A DNA stretch of 19,518 nucleotides from contig JAITKQ010000105.1 in NCBI GenBank assembly GCA_031278295.1, positions 1 through 19,518 on the forward strand, given 5' to 3'. Numbering within the stretch: position 1 is the first letter of the stretch; each line of letters opens with the position of its first letter. Source of the stretch: Spirochaetaceae bacterium (GTDB taxonomy: Bacteria; Spirochaetota; Spirochaetia; Treponematales; Breznakiellaceae). The notes beneath the pieces are model-generated. The model worked only from the letters and a program-made list of their open reading frames with translations, had not been told where the DNA came from and did no database searches. Of the stretch, positions 1 to 7,536 are shown in pieces. Both the position numbers and the translations under genes were made by a program.

Positions 1-74
1 CGGCTGTTGCGGGGGACAGGTCCCGCGAATGAAGCAAAACTCGTTATCACGCCAAATATATATTGGAGGATTTC

Positions 75-1661
75 ATGGACTTCAACAATTTTGGCGACCC
101 CATCCAGGTCGCCGTAAAAAAACTGTTTGGGCTGGATTATCTTTTTCCGTACCAGCGGCTTGTAGTAGGTAACATAATTGAGGCGGCGGAGGCTTCCGGC
201 ATAAGGGTACGCTGGGAACTCGTGTACGGCGAGGACGGCGCTTCGGACGAAAAAGAGGGGACGGGGGCTTTGCACTTTGAGGGCGGCGCGGACGCTTTGG
301 AGGGCGACAGGGCGGGTCTGGGACTACAGATCGTCATACTGCCCACCGGCGCGGGAAAATCGCTCTGCTTTCAACTCCCGGCCATGCTGCTGGACGGCCC
401 CACCCTCGTGATCTACCCGATTCTTTCGTTGATGGCGGATCAGGAGCGCCGCCTGATGGAAAAGAATTTTGCGCCGGTTATACTGCGCGGCGGTCAGAGC
501 GGCGAGGAACGGGACGCGATCATGGAAAAGCTGGCAAAGGGCGAAAGCCGCTTCATCATAGCAAACCCGGAGGTGCTTCTGACAGAAAATATGCTAAAAC
601 GGTTGCCGGAAATGGGTATAGTTCACATCGTGATCGACGAGGCGCACTGTGTAAGCGAGTGGGGTGAAAGTTTCAGGCCGAGTTACCTCGAAATCGGAAA
701 GATCATCAAAGCCGCCGCCGCACCGCTCGTTACCGCGTTTACCGCCACAGCTTCCGCACCCGTCCTGGAAAAGATAGGACGCTATGTTTTCGGAGGAGCG
801 GGCGTCCGTCAAATTGTCGGCAACCCTGACCGTTCAAACATCGCGTACGCGGCACGGGGGGCGATACTGCGTGATCTTGCCGTAAGGGACCTGCTGTCCG
901 CCAATGCCCGCCCGGCGATAGTGTTCTGTTCGTCACGGTACGGTACGGAAAACCTTGCCCGTTACCTGCGAAACAGCCTGCGGACCAGCGAGATTCGTTT
1001 TTACCATGCCGGACTCGAACGGGCCGAAAAAACGGATGTTGAAAAATGGTTCTTTTCCAGCAGTGAAGGGACGCTCGTGGCCACCTGCGCCTACGGGATG
1101 GGGGTGGACAAGGCAAACATACGCACCGTTATACACCGTGACTGCCCGCCCTCCGTGGAAGCCTACCTGCAAGAATCGGGGCGGGCGGGACGGGATGGCG
1201 CTTTTTCACGGGCCATCCTGCTTTACGGACCGGACGACGAGGCGGCGCTTGGAAGGGCAAAGACCCAGGCGGATAAAAAACGGCTCGCCGACCTGTTTGA
1301 ATATGCCCGCGATACCGGTTGCTGTAGGCGGGAACGTCTTTTGGGCTTGCTGAACTACGAAGGCGACGGCGAAAAACCCGAAACCGAATGCTGCGATGTC
1401 TGCGACAAAAAGACGCTGTCAAACTTGCGGGAGGAAGCGCCGCTGCTCTCCTTCTTCCACCGGAATAAGCGCTGTTACACGCTCGAAGAAGCGTCCGGTG
1501 TGCTGGCCTCCGTCCGCGGTACAGGCGAAGATTCGGCGCGGTGCGGGCCGGAATCCGCCATCTGGACACAGGCGGAAGCCAGCCGCGCGGTAAGCGCCCT
1601 CATAAAGATGGGCCGTCTTAAACAGACCTTGTTTTTCCCCTGGAAAAACAAGGTCTGTTAG
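75..1661 (+). CDS. recQ: RecQ-family ATP-dependent DNA helicase
   Basis: Superfamily 2 3'-5' DNA helicase acting in recombination and repair. Numbered from the ATG at 75 (528 aa), it shows a Q-motif region (FPYQ, Q27), Walker A PTGAGKS (K95), the DEAH box (D188-H191), TAFTATA (motif III), then the second RecA domain with GMGVDKANIR and QESGRAGRDG. A RecQ zinc module follows (CCRRERLL ... CCDVCD), and a short winged-helix-like tail. There is no HRDC domain, so it is shorter than E. coli RecQ (about 610 aa). The ATG at 75 is chosen over the in-frame TTG at 63 because GGAGGA at 65-70 is an ideal ribosome binding site for it and would lie inside the longer reading frame. An acidic, Gly-rich stretch of about 45 residues (roughly 47-85) lies between the Q motif and Walker A, where RecQ normally has only a short link. 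The stop codon overlaps that of the convergent rluD gene. Confidence 0.93.
   Translation: MDFNNFGDPIQVAVKKLFGLDYLFPYQRLVVGNIIEAAEASGIRVRWELVYGEDGASDEKEGTGALHFEGGADALEGDRAGLGLQIVILPTGAGKSLCFQLPAMLLDGPTLVIYPILSLMADQERRLMEKNFAPVILRGGQSGEERDAIMEKLAKGESRFIIANPEVLLTENMLKRLPEMGIVHIVIDEAHCVSEWGESFRPSYLEIGKIIKAAAAPLVTAFTATASAPVLEKIGRYVFGGAGVRQIVGNPDRSNIAYAARGAILRDLAVRDLLSANARPAIVFCSSRYGTENLARYLRNSLRTSEIRFYHAGLERAEKTDVEKWFFSSSEGTLVATCAYGMGVDKANIRTVIHRDCPPSVEAYLQESGRAGRDGAFSRAILLYGPDDEAALGRAKTQADKKRLADLFEYARDTGCCRRERLLGLLNYEGDGEKPETECCDVCDKKTLSNLREEAPLLSFFHRNKRCYTLEEASGVLASVRGTGEDSARCGPESAIWTQAEASRAVSALIKMGRLKQTLFFPWKNKVC
1621..1659. repeat. Perfect 18-bp inverted repeat over converging stop codons
   Basis: Positions 1621-1638 and 1642-1659 are perfect reverse complements around a 3-nt loop. 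The repeat encodes the last 13 residues of recQ and reaches into its TAG stop, which overlaps the TAA stop of rluD on the other strand. It could end or stabilise both converging transcripts. No T-run follows it on either strand, so it is not a textbook intrinsic terminator. The T5/A5 runs lie inside the stem. Confidence 0.6.
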
Positions 1662-2560
1662 CAGCCAAGCAGCCCTTTAAAACGGGCCGGAAGTTTTGTT
1701 ACAAAGCGGGTGCGCTCGTCAGCGCCGGGCAGGATCAGTTCAAGGCTTTTTGCGTGCAGCGCAAGCGTTGCCTGTTGGCCGTGCGCCTGGCCGTATACCG
1801 GATCGCCCACGATGGGATGCCCGATCGAACGCAGGTGTACACGAAGCTGGTGCGTCCTGCCGGTCTTGGGGCGTAGACGGAGCAGGGAGCGGCCGCCGTA
1901 ACTTTTTACAACTTTGTAGTGCGTTAGGGCGCTCCTCCCTGAATCTTTGGAGACGGTGAATCGTTTGCGGTCATTCCTGTCCCTCACTATGTTTGCCGAA
2001 ATCACGCCGATCCGTTCCGCCGGGCAGCCCGCCACGATCGCGGCGTAGACCTTGCGTACCGTCCGATCCCTGAACTGGCCGGCCAGGAAGCTCAGCGCAT
2101 CGGTGTCCCAGGCGGCTATCAATAGGCCGGAGGTGTCCTTGTCCAGACGGTGCACAATGAAGGGACGAGGGCCGGCGGCGGCGCACCCGCCGCCCGGCTT
2201 TTGGCCAAGCCGCCACATAAGCGCGTTCACCAGCGTGCCGCTCAAGTTTCCGGCGCCCGGATGGACAACCAGACCCTGCCGTTTATTCACGACTATCACG
2301 CGCTCGTCTTCGTACACAACGTTGAGCGGTATATGCTGCGGGACAATATCAAGCGGCGGGGTGTCTTCCCATGACAGGCAAAGCTCGTCGCCCGCCCGGA
2401 CGGGGCGCGATCGTTTTACCTTTTTGCCGTTCACGGCTGACTCCAGACGCCGCGTCTTTATTTGGGAACGGCGCATCAGGCCCAGATATTCCGCGATGTA
2501 TATGTCGAGACGCACCGTTTGCGCGGACGGTAAATCCACAATCCCGTGATAAGCGGACAT
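1658..2560 (-). CDS. rluD: RluA/RluD-family 23S rRNA pseudouridine synthase
   Basis: Isomerises uridine to pseudouridine in large-subunit rRNA, by family most like RluD (helix 69 positions). The 300-aa protein has an N-terminal S4 RNA-binding domain (about residues 15-75, with RSQIKTRRLE and VNGKKVKRSRPVRAGDE). The catalytic domain follows, with VVNKRQGLVVHPG, the active-site motif HRLDKDTSG (D140 is the expected catalytic Asp), and GRTHQLRVHL near the C-terminus. Length is typical of the family. The ATG at 2560 is preceded by GGAAG with a 5-nt gap. It is the last gene of a minus-strand operon and starts 14 nt after the upstream membrane-protein gene ends. RluC-like specificity cannot be excluded from sequence alone. 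Confidence 0.92.
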   Translation of the reverse strand: MSAYHGIVDLPSAQTVRLDIYIAEYLGLMRRSQIKTRRLESAVNGKKVKRSRPVRAGDELCLSWEDTPPLDIVPQHIPLNVVYEDERVIVVNKRQGLVVHPGAGNLSGTLVNALMWRLGQKPGGGCAAAGPRPFIVHRLDKDTSGLLIAAWDTDALSFLAGQFRDRTVRKVYAAIVAGCPAERIGVISANIVRDRNDRKRFTVSKDSGRSALTHYKVVKSYGGRSLLRLRPKTGRTHQLRVHLRSIGHPIVGDPVYGQAHGQQATLALHAKSLELILPGADERTRFVTKLPARFKGLLGC

Positions 2561-2574
2561 AGGGCTTCCGTTTT

Positions 2575-3105
2575 TCAGTCGGTACGTGCCGGCGGCGGGA
2601 TTCCGGCGTCTTGGGGTTCCGAATTCGCCTGAGTCCCGGTTTCATCGTCTATGGTTGTCACAAGACGCCTGATGATAAGGGGTTCGCGCGGCTGGTTCTG
2701 AAGGTTGAGTATTTCGGATTTTTTTCGTTTATGCTTTATGATGATGTAATCCACCAAGGCGACAGTAAGCGATATACCGGCGGCTATGCCTATGGTCGTG
2801 ATAAATTCGCTGTTTGTCATCGTGGGTGCGCCGGCCGGTTTTAGCGGCCAGGGCCAGTACTGCTGGTTGCCGCCATGCGCTACCGTACGCGAGATATCCA
2901 TCGTTACGGTCGAGATAAGCCATGAAAAGGGTAGCGTACCGAAAGCGATGATTTCCGCCCTTCGCAAATCCTTGCTCCACTGGGGAAATTCGATTTCAGG
3001 AACGGTAGATTCCGTACCCGCCTGGGTCTGGCCGGCAACAGGCGCGTGCCCCGCAACAAGGGACATCGTCAATGCCAGCGATACAGCCCTGTAAAGGCCT
3101 CTCAC
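2575..3105 (-). CDS. Predicted secreted/membrane protein of unknown function
   Basis: A 176-aa protein that I do not recognise. The start is put at the GTG at 3105, because this forms a GTGA overlap with the yggS stop (translational coupling) and gives a clean signal-peptide-like N-terminus: MRGLYR, then a hydrophobic stretch to about residue 25 ending near AGHAPVAGQ. The in-frame ATG at 3207 would add 34 residues that lie wholly inside yggS. A second weakly hydrophobic stretch (IIAFGTLPFSWLISTV) and a clear membrane span (ITTIGIAAGISLTVALVDYIII) are followed by a basic cytoplasm-type tail (KHKRKKSE) and a polar end. The expected form is a small inner-membrane protein with one or two spans after signal cleavage. 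It lies between yggS and rluD in one operon. Confidence 0.8.
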   Translation of the reverse strand: MRGLYRAVSLALTMSLVAGHAPVAGQTQAGTESTVPEIEFPQWSKDLRRAEIIAFGTLPFSWLISTVTMDISRTVAHGGNQQYWPWPLKPAGAPTMTNSEFITTIGIAAGISLTVALVDYIIIKHKRKKSEILNLQNQPREPLIIRRLVTTIDDETGTQANSEPQDAGIPPPARTD

Positions 3106-3797
3106 CGTCGATCCCCAAAGATCGCCGTGCCGATCCGTAGCAGGGTGGAGCCCTCTTCGATCGCTATTTTGAAGTCCCCCGACATTCCCATCGAAAGGCA
3201 GTCCCATGCACGATCCGGAAAGGTGCGCCTTAGCCTTGCCTGAGCTTTTACCAGTTTGCCAAAAGCTGCGCGTATGGGCTTTTCATCACCGGTAAACGGG
3301 GCCATAGTCATCAGGCCGCACGGCAGGAGGCCCTCAAAGCCTAGCGCCGCCTCAACGCCGGCGCAAAGGGCGTCCTCGTCCGTAAAGCCAGACTTGGATT
3401 CCTCCCCGACGTTCAGCTCAAAAAGCACCGGCAACGGGGACGCCGCCCTGCCCCCGCATGCCCGGCCCAGTTCCCGCACAAGTTCTAGTCGGTCAAGTGT
3501 CTCGATGCAGTCAAAAAATCCGGCGGCCGCCCTAGCCTTGTTCCGCTGGAGGCCGCCGATCAGGTGAAGCTCCATGCCGGGGCGGGTTTGCCTGAACGTG
3601 GTGAATTTCCTCAGTGCCTCCTGAACCCTGCTTTCGCCGAAAAGCCGGATGCCCGCCGCCGCCGCCTCTTCAATCAAGGGCGCTTCGTGGAATTTCGATA
3701 CGGCCATCAAGCTGATTTCGTCGGGATCGCGGCCTACCCGCAGGCAAGTTTCACTAAGCTCGTCCCTGATCCGCCTTACGTTATCATAAATAGCCAT
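3102..3797 (-). CDS. yggS: YggS/PROSC-family PLP homeostasis protein
   Basis: Cytosolic pyridoxal-phosphate-binding protein of the YggS (PLPBP) family, fold type III like the alanine racemase N-domain. The family has no known enzymatic reaction and buffers PLP. From the ATG at 3797 it is 231 aa. K35 in AVSKFHE is the expected PLP Schiff-base lysine, followed by FGESRVQEA (family usually FGENxVQE, here Asn to Ser), LHLIGGLQRNKAR, and the C-terminal LSMGMSGDFKIAIEEGST...RIGTAIFG, which binds the phosphate. The ATG at 3797 fits the family N-terminus better than the GTG at 3815, which adds six residues (only a weak AGGTG lies before the ATG). It is the first gene of a minus-strand operon, and its stop overlaps the next gene's GTG start. 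Confidence 0.92.
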   Translation of the reverse strand: MAIYDNVRRIRDELSETCLRVGRDPDEISLMAVSKFHEAPLIEEAAAAGIRLFGESRVQEALRKFTTFRQTRPGMELHLIGGLQRNKARAAAGFFDCIETLDRLELVRELGRACGGRAASPLPVLFELNVGEESKSGFTDEDALCAGVEAALGFEGLLPCGLMTMAPFTGDEKPIRAAFGKLVKAQARLRRTFPDRAWDCLSMGMSGDFKIAIEEGSTLLRIGTAIFGDRR

Positions 3798-3839
3798 ACA
3801 CCTACAATACTTCACCGGCAGGTTTCAAACAAGCCCGCC

Positions 3840-3855
3840 AGCCCGCCGGCGGGCT
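3840..3855. repeat. 16-bp perfect palindrome
   Basis: AGCCCGCC/GGCGGGCT at 3840-3855 is perfectly self-complementary with no loop, about 45 bp upstream of the yggS start. A second small inverted repeat (cgctac, gcg, gtagcg; 3863-3877) lies next to it. A regulatory role is possible but unsupported. Confidence 0.45.
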
Positions 3856-3969
3856 CCACATCCGCTACGCGGTAGCGTACCCAAAGCGTGTTTTACGCCG
3901 TGCCGTCTAGTCTGAAGGGGGCGCTTGGCATACGCGGCTGTAAGCGCGGGGTGGTTTGATGTTTTTGGG

Positions 3970-4000
3970 CGCATTTCCGGCACTTCGCGCCGGAAATGCG
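3970..4000. repeat. 12-bp inverted repeat (hairpin)
   Basis: CGCATTTCCGGC (3970-3981) and GCCGGAAATGCG (3989-4000) are perfect reverse complements around the 7-nt loop ACTTCGC. No T-run follows on either strand. The loop sequence recurs in the nearby tandem repeat at 4055-4093. Confidence 0.6.
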
Positions 4001-4054
4001 GGCTTTGCGTGATTCCGCCAGGCAAGCCCCTTGGATTGCCACGCCATTCCCTAC

Positions 4055-4093
4055 GCGAACACTTCGCGCGAACACTTCGCACGAACGCTTCGC
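4055..4093. repeat. 13-bp tandem repeat, three copies
   Basis: Three head-to-tail copies of a 13-bp unit: GCGAACACTTCGC at 4055-4067 and at 4068-4080, then ACGAACGCTTCGC at 4081-4093 (two changes). No coding function is apparent. Confidence 0.65.
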
Positions 4094-4153
4094 ACCCCTC
4101 CAATCCCTTGCGCGTTTCGTACACGATGGCTTTTCAGCAATGATGGACCGAGG

Positions 4154-4179
4154 TGTCCCAAAACTTCAGTTTTGGGACA
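4154..4179. repeat. 11-bp hairpin with TTCA loop
   Basis: TGTCCCAAAAC (4154-4164) and GTTTTGGGACA (4169-4179) pair perfectly around TTCA. Stem top and loop (AAAC, TTCA, GTTT) match the hairpin at 16015-16046 (AAAC, CTCA, GTTT), which suggests a repeated intergenic element. No T-run follows. Confidence 0.6.
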
Positions 4180-4273
4180 GACAAGCTTTGCCAGCCCGGC
4201 AAGCTCTAAAAAACGCAGGTTTGCTTTAGCTTATCACTTTTAAGCCGCAAAAACCGCTACAGACAAGGGCCCC

Positions 4274-4345
4274 GGACTGTTCCGTCGAAGCCGAAGCTTC
4301 GCGCCGTGCCCCCGGCTATGCCGGGGGCCGTTTAGCGCACAGTCC
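4274..4345. other. 72-nt branched inverted-repeat structure
   Basis: A 7-bp closing stem (GGACTGT 4274-4280 with ACAGTCC 4339-4345) encloses two perfect hairpins: CGAAGC/GCTTCG with loop CGAA (4286-4301) and GCCCCCGGC/GCCGGGGGC with loop TAT (4308-4328). Size and closing stem resemble a tRNA, but there is no T-arm GTTCGA motif and no usable anticodon arm, so it is not called as one. It could be part of a small RNA or a folded DNA site. Confidence 0.4.
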
Positions 4346-4517
4346 ACTAGTTTTGGAACAGGCCACGCCCTTTACCGGGACTCCCACACTTTTCGTCCGC
4401 TGCCGCCTGTTTTAACCTATCGTTTTTGACACGCCGCGTTGCCGTCTACGGCACGATAGTATAACGTAAATGCTCGATTAGAATGCCTCCGGCGCGGAAA
4501 TTCCTTATATTTAATTT

Positions 4518-7169
4518 ATGAAGAAGTTTTTTTTATCAGAAAAAGCCGTGTCAATACCGGCGCTATGCTTGTTCTGCCTTTTACTTTTTACACAATGCGA
4601 TGTTTGGAACAAGCCCATGGTGGCAACTATACAGGATAAAATCGATACACTTAAATTAATAAAAATAATACTGGTAACAGAGTACCCGTACCCGAATACG
4701 TTTGCGGCGGGCGATAACGCGCCGTACAAAATGAACGCGCTGGAATGGGCGGATAAATACGGGCTGGAAATTTCCGGCGTTGACGAGCTGAACGAAATGC
4801 GCGTCCTGACGCCCGGTACGGAATATACTGTCGAAACGCCGGGAAACGCCGCCGCCGACGGGAGCCTTACTGTAAAGGTAAGACTGGCCGGCGCTAAGGG
4901 GGATGGCGGCGTAACAACCGAATTCAGTGTCGGTATAGGCCGGTCTAACGGAGGCGTCTATAAAATAGCGCAGTACAACGGCGCTAACGGCAAGGCGATT
5001 CCGGTCCCTTCCACGGCGACGCCGGGAGAAAAAGTTACCGTGTACGTCTATCCCGCGCAGGGATTTATTCTTAAAGAAAACGGACTCTCGTACCGTGAGG
5101 TCCCGTCCGTCTCCGGCAATCAGCCGGCAACGTTAATAGCTAACGGCAGCTTTAATATGCCCGCGCACGACATAGAGCTTAACGCCGATTTTGAGGATAT
5201 AAGCGGGGCCCTGGCCATGCGGATTTCCGGCGGTAAACAGCGGTATTACACTTCGCTTGAGGATGCGGTTTATGACGCCGGAACCAGGGGGGTGGTGTAC
5301 GTGCTTGGCGAAAACATCTTTATTGACAAAGAAATCCGCATAGAGGGTACAGCCGATCTTACACTCACTGCGCAGCAAGGCCCGCCCAGAACGCTACGGC
5401 GTAAACCGGCGGTATCGGGTACGGCTTTTACAGGCAGCCTGTTCAATGTTAAACGCGGCGCGGCCCTTACGCTTGACGCCGGAAATAACCCCGGTTTTGT
5501 GATGGACGGAGGACTGACGGCGGGGGTAATCGCGGCCTCGCCGCTCGTTACGGTTTCCGGCGGTAGTTTCACAATTGGCGACAGTGTAACGCTACAGAAC
5601 AACAGCAATGGCGGCACCGGCGGCGCCGGGGGGGCCGTGCATGTTTCCGGCGGCGTATTTTCGATGAACGGCGGCCTTGTCCAAAAAAATACCGCCGCAT
5701 CGGGCGGTGCCGTGCATATTTCCGGCGGTGAATTTTCGATGAAAGACGGTATTATCAAAGAAAATACCGCGCCCTTGGGCGGCGGCGTTTACAATAACGA
5801 TGGTTTTTCCGTAAGCGGAAATTCGATTGTTGCGCAGGATAACGACGTATACCTGACGGACGGCAAGGTTATCACCGTTTCCGGTAATTTGGCGCCCTTG
5901 GGCGGGCTTACGGCAAAGATCACGAGGCAAATACCGACGGGCGGCGGCAGCATTGTACTGTATGGCCTATCCCGAAACGACGCCGCGAAATTTACCGTAA
6001 GCGAAGCGGGCAAAATGATTGCTTTTGACGGCAATAACCAGGGAAAAATCGTGGATATAACTGCCGCCCGGGACTACGCCGCCGCTAAAATTTACTACCC
6101 TTCGTTGCAGGAAGCGGTAGACGCCGCGGCAGGAACCGCAAGTATGCCGGATACGATCACCGTGTTAAAAGACATTGACCTTGTAAATGCCATATCCGGC
6201 ATAGACGGCGCGAACAAGCATATAAGGCTGACAGTTCCAAACGGCGCTTCGTACACGATAAAGCGCGGGGCTAGCGTTGTGAGTAGCCTGTTCACGGTCA
6301 AAAACGGCGCGAGCCTTACACTGGAAGGCGGTACGGGCGGTATGCTGGCGATCGACGGCGGCGCGAAGTGGAGCAGCACGGCCGGCCCTGCCCAGGGTGC
6401 CCTGAATCAGGGCATTCCCTCATCGATGTCGATGGTAAGCGTTGACGGCGGTACGCTCACGATTGGAGCGGGGGCGACCTTGCAAAATAACCATAACTCC
6501 ACTGCCGGTCTTTTACCTGAATCCCCGAATACCGGCGGCGGGGTATATGCCACAAACAGCGCTGTATTTATGAAAGGCGGCGAAATCAGGGCAAACAAGG
6601 CGTCTCCTGACAGCAGCAGCAACGGCTCTCTGGGAGGAGGCATTTTCTTATACAACAATTCATACCTTTTGATGTCCGGTAACGCGAAAATATCGGGCAA
6701 CTACGCGAAATGGGGCGGCGGTGTGGGCCTGAAAAACAGCAAATTTGTGATGCGGGAGAACGCTGAGGTAAACGGCAACAACATATCAAGCGGCGGCGGC
6801 GGCGGCGGCGTGAATTTGGATGAAAACAGCGTATTCACGATGGAAGACGGGAGAATCGGATCGAACAACACAGGCAGCGGCGTAAGAATACATAAAGCAA
6901 CATTCAGAATGGAAGGCGGCGTAATATCGGGCAACACATCGGAATTTAACGGCGGCGGCGTAAGCATGACGGCCAGCGGCGGCATGTTTAGCAAGACAGG
7001 CGGGGTGGTATACGGCAGCAACGAGACGGACGCATCGTTAAAAAACAGCGTGACAGCCGGCAACGATGGTCATGCCGTATGGGTGAACTCAGGCAAAAAA
7101 CATAACGATACGGTGCCGGAAACAACAATGCTGGATTCGGCCAAAGCAGGGTCGGCAGGAGGCTGGTAA
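4518..7169 (+). CDS. Surface lipoprotein with two beta-helix repeat modules
   Basis: An 883-aa predicted lipoprotein. The N-terminus MKKFFLSEKAVS is followed by a hydrophobic core and the lipobox LFTQC, with C27 as the lipidated residue. After an N-terminal region of about 210 residues, two homologous modules begin at about 243 (YYTSLEDAV) and 526 (YYPSLQEAV). Each runs through LFxVKxGAxLTL and (V/I)xGGxxTIGxxxTLQNN into Gly-rich units of about 24 residues of the type GGxVxxxxxxFxMxxGxIxxNTA, two in the first module and about six in the second (roughly 675-845). Such units predict a right-handed parallel beta-helix like chlamydial Pmp repeats. There is no C-terminal beta-barrel, so it is probably an anchored surface or periplasmic protein rather than an autotransporter. 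A run of six GGC Gly codons (6790-6810) and a G7 run (5628-5634) could vary in length. No clear ribosome binding site precedes the ATG. Function is unknown; adhesion is a guess from the fold. Confidence 0.82.
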   Translation: MKKFFLSEKAVSIPALCLFCLLLFTQCDVWNKPMVATIQDKIDTLKLIKIILVTEYPYPNTFAAGDNAPYKMNALEWADKYGLEISGVDELNEMRVLTPGTEYTVETPGNAAADGSLTVKVRLAGAKGDGGVTTEFSVGIGRSNGGVYKIAQYNGANGKAIPVPSTATPGEKVTVYVYPAQGFILKENGLSYREVPSVSGNQPATLIANGSFNMPAHDIELNADFEDISGALAMRISGGKQRYYTSLEDAVYDAGTRGVVYVLGENIFIDKEIRIEGTADLTLTAQQGPPRTLRRKPAVSGTAFTGSLFNVKRGAALTLDAGNNPGFVMDGGLTAGVIAASPLVTVSGGSFTIGDSVTLQNNSNGGTGGAGGAVHVSGGVFSMNGGLVQKNTAASGGAVHISGGEFSMKDGIIKENTAPLGGGVYNNDGFSVSGNSIVAQDNDVYLTDGKVITVSGNLAPLGGLTAKITRQIPTGGGSIVLYGLSRNDAAKFTVSEAGKMIAFDGNNQGKIVDITAARDYAAAKIYYPSLQEAVDAAAGTASMPDTITVLKDIDLVNAISGIDGANKHIRLTVPNGASYTIKRGASVVSSLFTVKNGASLTLEGGTGGMLAIDGGAKWSSTAGPAQGALNQGIPSSMSMVSVDGGTLTIGAGATLQNNHNSTAGLLPESPNTGGGVYATNSAVFMKGGEIRANKASPDSSSNGSLGGGIFLYNNSYLLMSGNAKISGNYAKWGGGVGLKNSKFVMRENAEVNGNNISSGGGGGGVNLDENSVFTMEDGRIGSNNTGSGVRIHKATFRMEGGVISGNTSEFNGGGVSMTASGGMFSKTGGVVYGSNETDASLKNSVTAGNDGHAVWVNSGKKHNDTVPETTMLDSAKAGSAGGW

Positions 7170-7209
7170 GCGGGGCTCCTCCTTTTCAGCCTCGCCTTTC
7201 AGCCCTGCG
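7170..7209. other. Short spacer between convergent genes, weak terminator candidate
   Basis: AGGAGG (7157-7162, at the end of the lipoprotein gene) can pair with CCTCCT (7178-7183), and TTTT spans 7183-7186. This is a weak candidate terminator for the plus-strand gene. Nothing convincing serves the minus-strand cluster. Confidence 0.25.
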
Positions 7210-7509
7210 TTACAAAAGTTTTTTGTTGGCATAAATTTCGTGCAGGCCGAACAGCTTTATGCCTTCGTTGGGGAAGCTTTCTTTTACGCGGTTCACGGCG
7301 CGTTCTATACTGAGCGCCTCGTCCATCTCGCACCAGACGACCATCACAAAATTTTCTTCCGGCCATACCGCGTCCCCCATGCGGGGGCCCTGCCGCCCTG
7401 TGCCGTGGACGGACGGAATCTTTGTATAAAATTTCGCGACGCCTTCGGTGCGCAGCGCGTCCATAATGTTTTCTTCAACCGTCAGGTTGGCGATAATTTC
7501 TATACGCAT
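7210..7509 (-). CDS. PII-like small protein, linked to RND efflux
   Basis: A 99-aa protein with the ferredoxin-like PII fold signature: MRIEIIANLTVEENIMDAL (beta-alpha), then KFYTKIPSVHGTGRQGPRMGD, where the T-loop of classical PII would be, WPEENFVMVVWCEMDEA and IKLFGLHEIYA. The T-loop uridylylation tyrosine context of GlnB is absent, so this is a PII-like rather than a nitrogen-signalling protein. PII-like small proteins are known next to metal and drug RND pumps (for example DUF3240 near CusA/CzcA), and this gene directly follows the RND gene. The ATG at 7509 has AGGAG at 7522-7518 with an 8-nt gap. A strong hairpin separates it from the pump gene, so its dose may be set separately. Ligand and partner are unknown. 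Confidence 0.8.
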   Translation of the reverse strand: MRIEIIANLTVEENIMDALRTEGVAKFYTKIPSVHGTGRQGPRMGDAVWPEENFVMVVWCEMDEALSIERAVNRVKESFPNEGIKLFGLHEIYANKKLL

Positions 7510-7536
7510 AATGTTTTCTCCTGTAATTCAATTATG

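Larger units (their letters stand above)
3798..4517. other. Gene-free, hairpin-rich spacer
   Basis: About 700 bp between divergently transcribed yggS and the lipoprotein gene. Short open frames occur on both strands, but they overlap one another, lack ribosome binding sites and resemble no family. The space is packed with inverted repeats and short repeats: a 16-bp palindrome at 3840-3855, cgctac/gtagcg at 3863-3877, a hairpin at 3970-4000, a tandem repeat at 4055-4093, a hairpin at 4154-4179, a bulged hairpin around 4184-4205, and a branched structure at 4274-4345. A possible -10 (TATAAC, 4460-4465) for the lipoprotein gene follows, with only a poor -35 (TTGCCG, 4439-4444). Confidence 0.6.

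Noticed and set aside
1..27. Intrinsic terminator of an upstream gene
   Set aside because: Only a short GCGGG/CCCGC or GGGAC/GTCCC pairing with no T-run; too weak at the window edge.
3106..3207. ATG at 3207 as start of the membrane-protein gene
   Set aside because: The added residues lie wholly in yggS and would bury the signal peptide; the overlapping GTG at 3105 fits better.
4274..4345. tRNA gene
   Set aside because: Length and closing stem fit, but there is no T-arm motif, no 7-nt anticodon loop and no D-arm pattern.
4274..4345. Integron attC site
   Set aside because: The expected GTTRRRY/RYYYAAC core pair is not visible and no integrase gene or cassette array is present.
4426..4465. 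TTGACA (4426) with TATAAC (4460) as lipoprotein promoter
   Set aside because: The spacer would be 28 bp, far beyond what sigma-70 promoters allow; a TTGCCG -35 is only weakly plausible.
5270..7063. Long open frames antisense to the lipoprotein gene
   Set aside because: They are Pro-rich mirror images of Gly-rich codons, have no ribosome binding sites and match no family.
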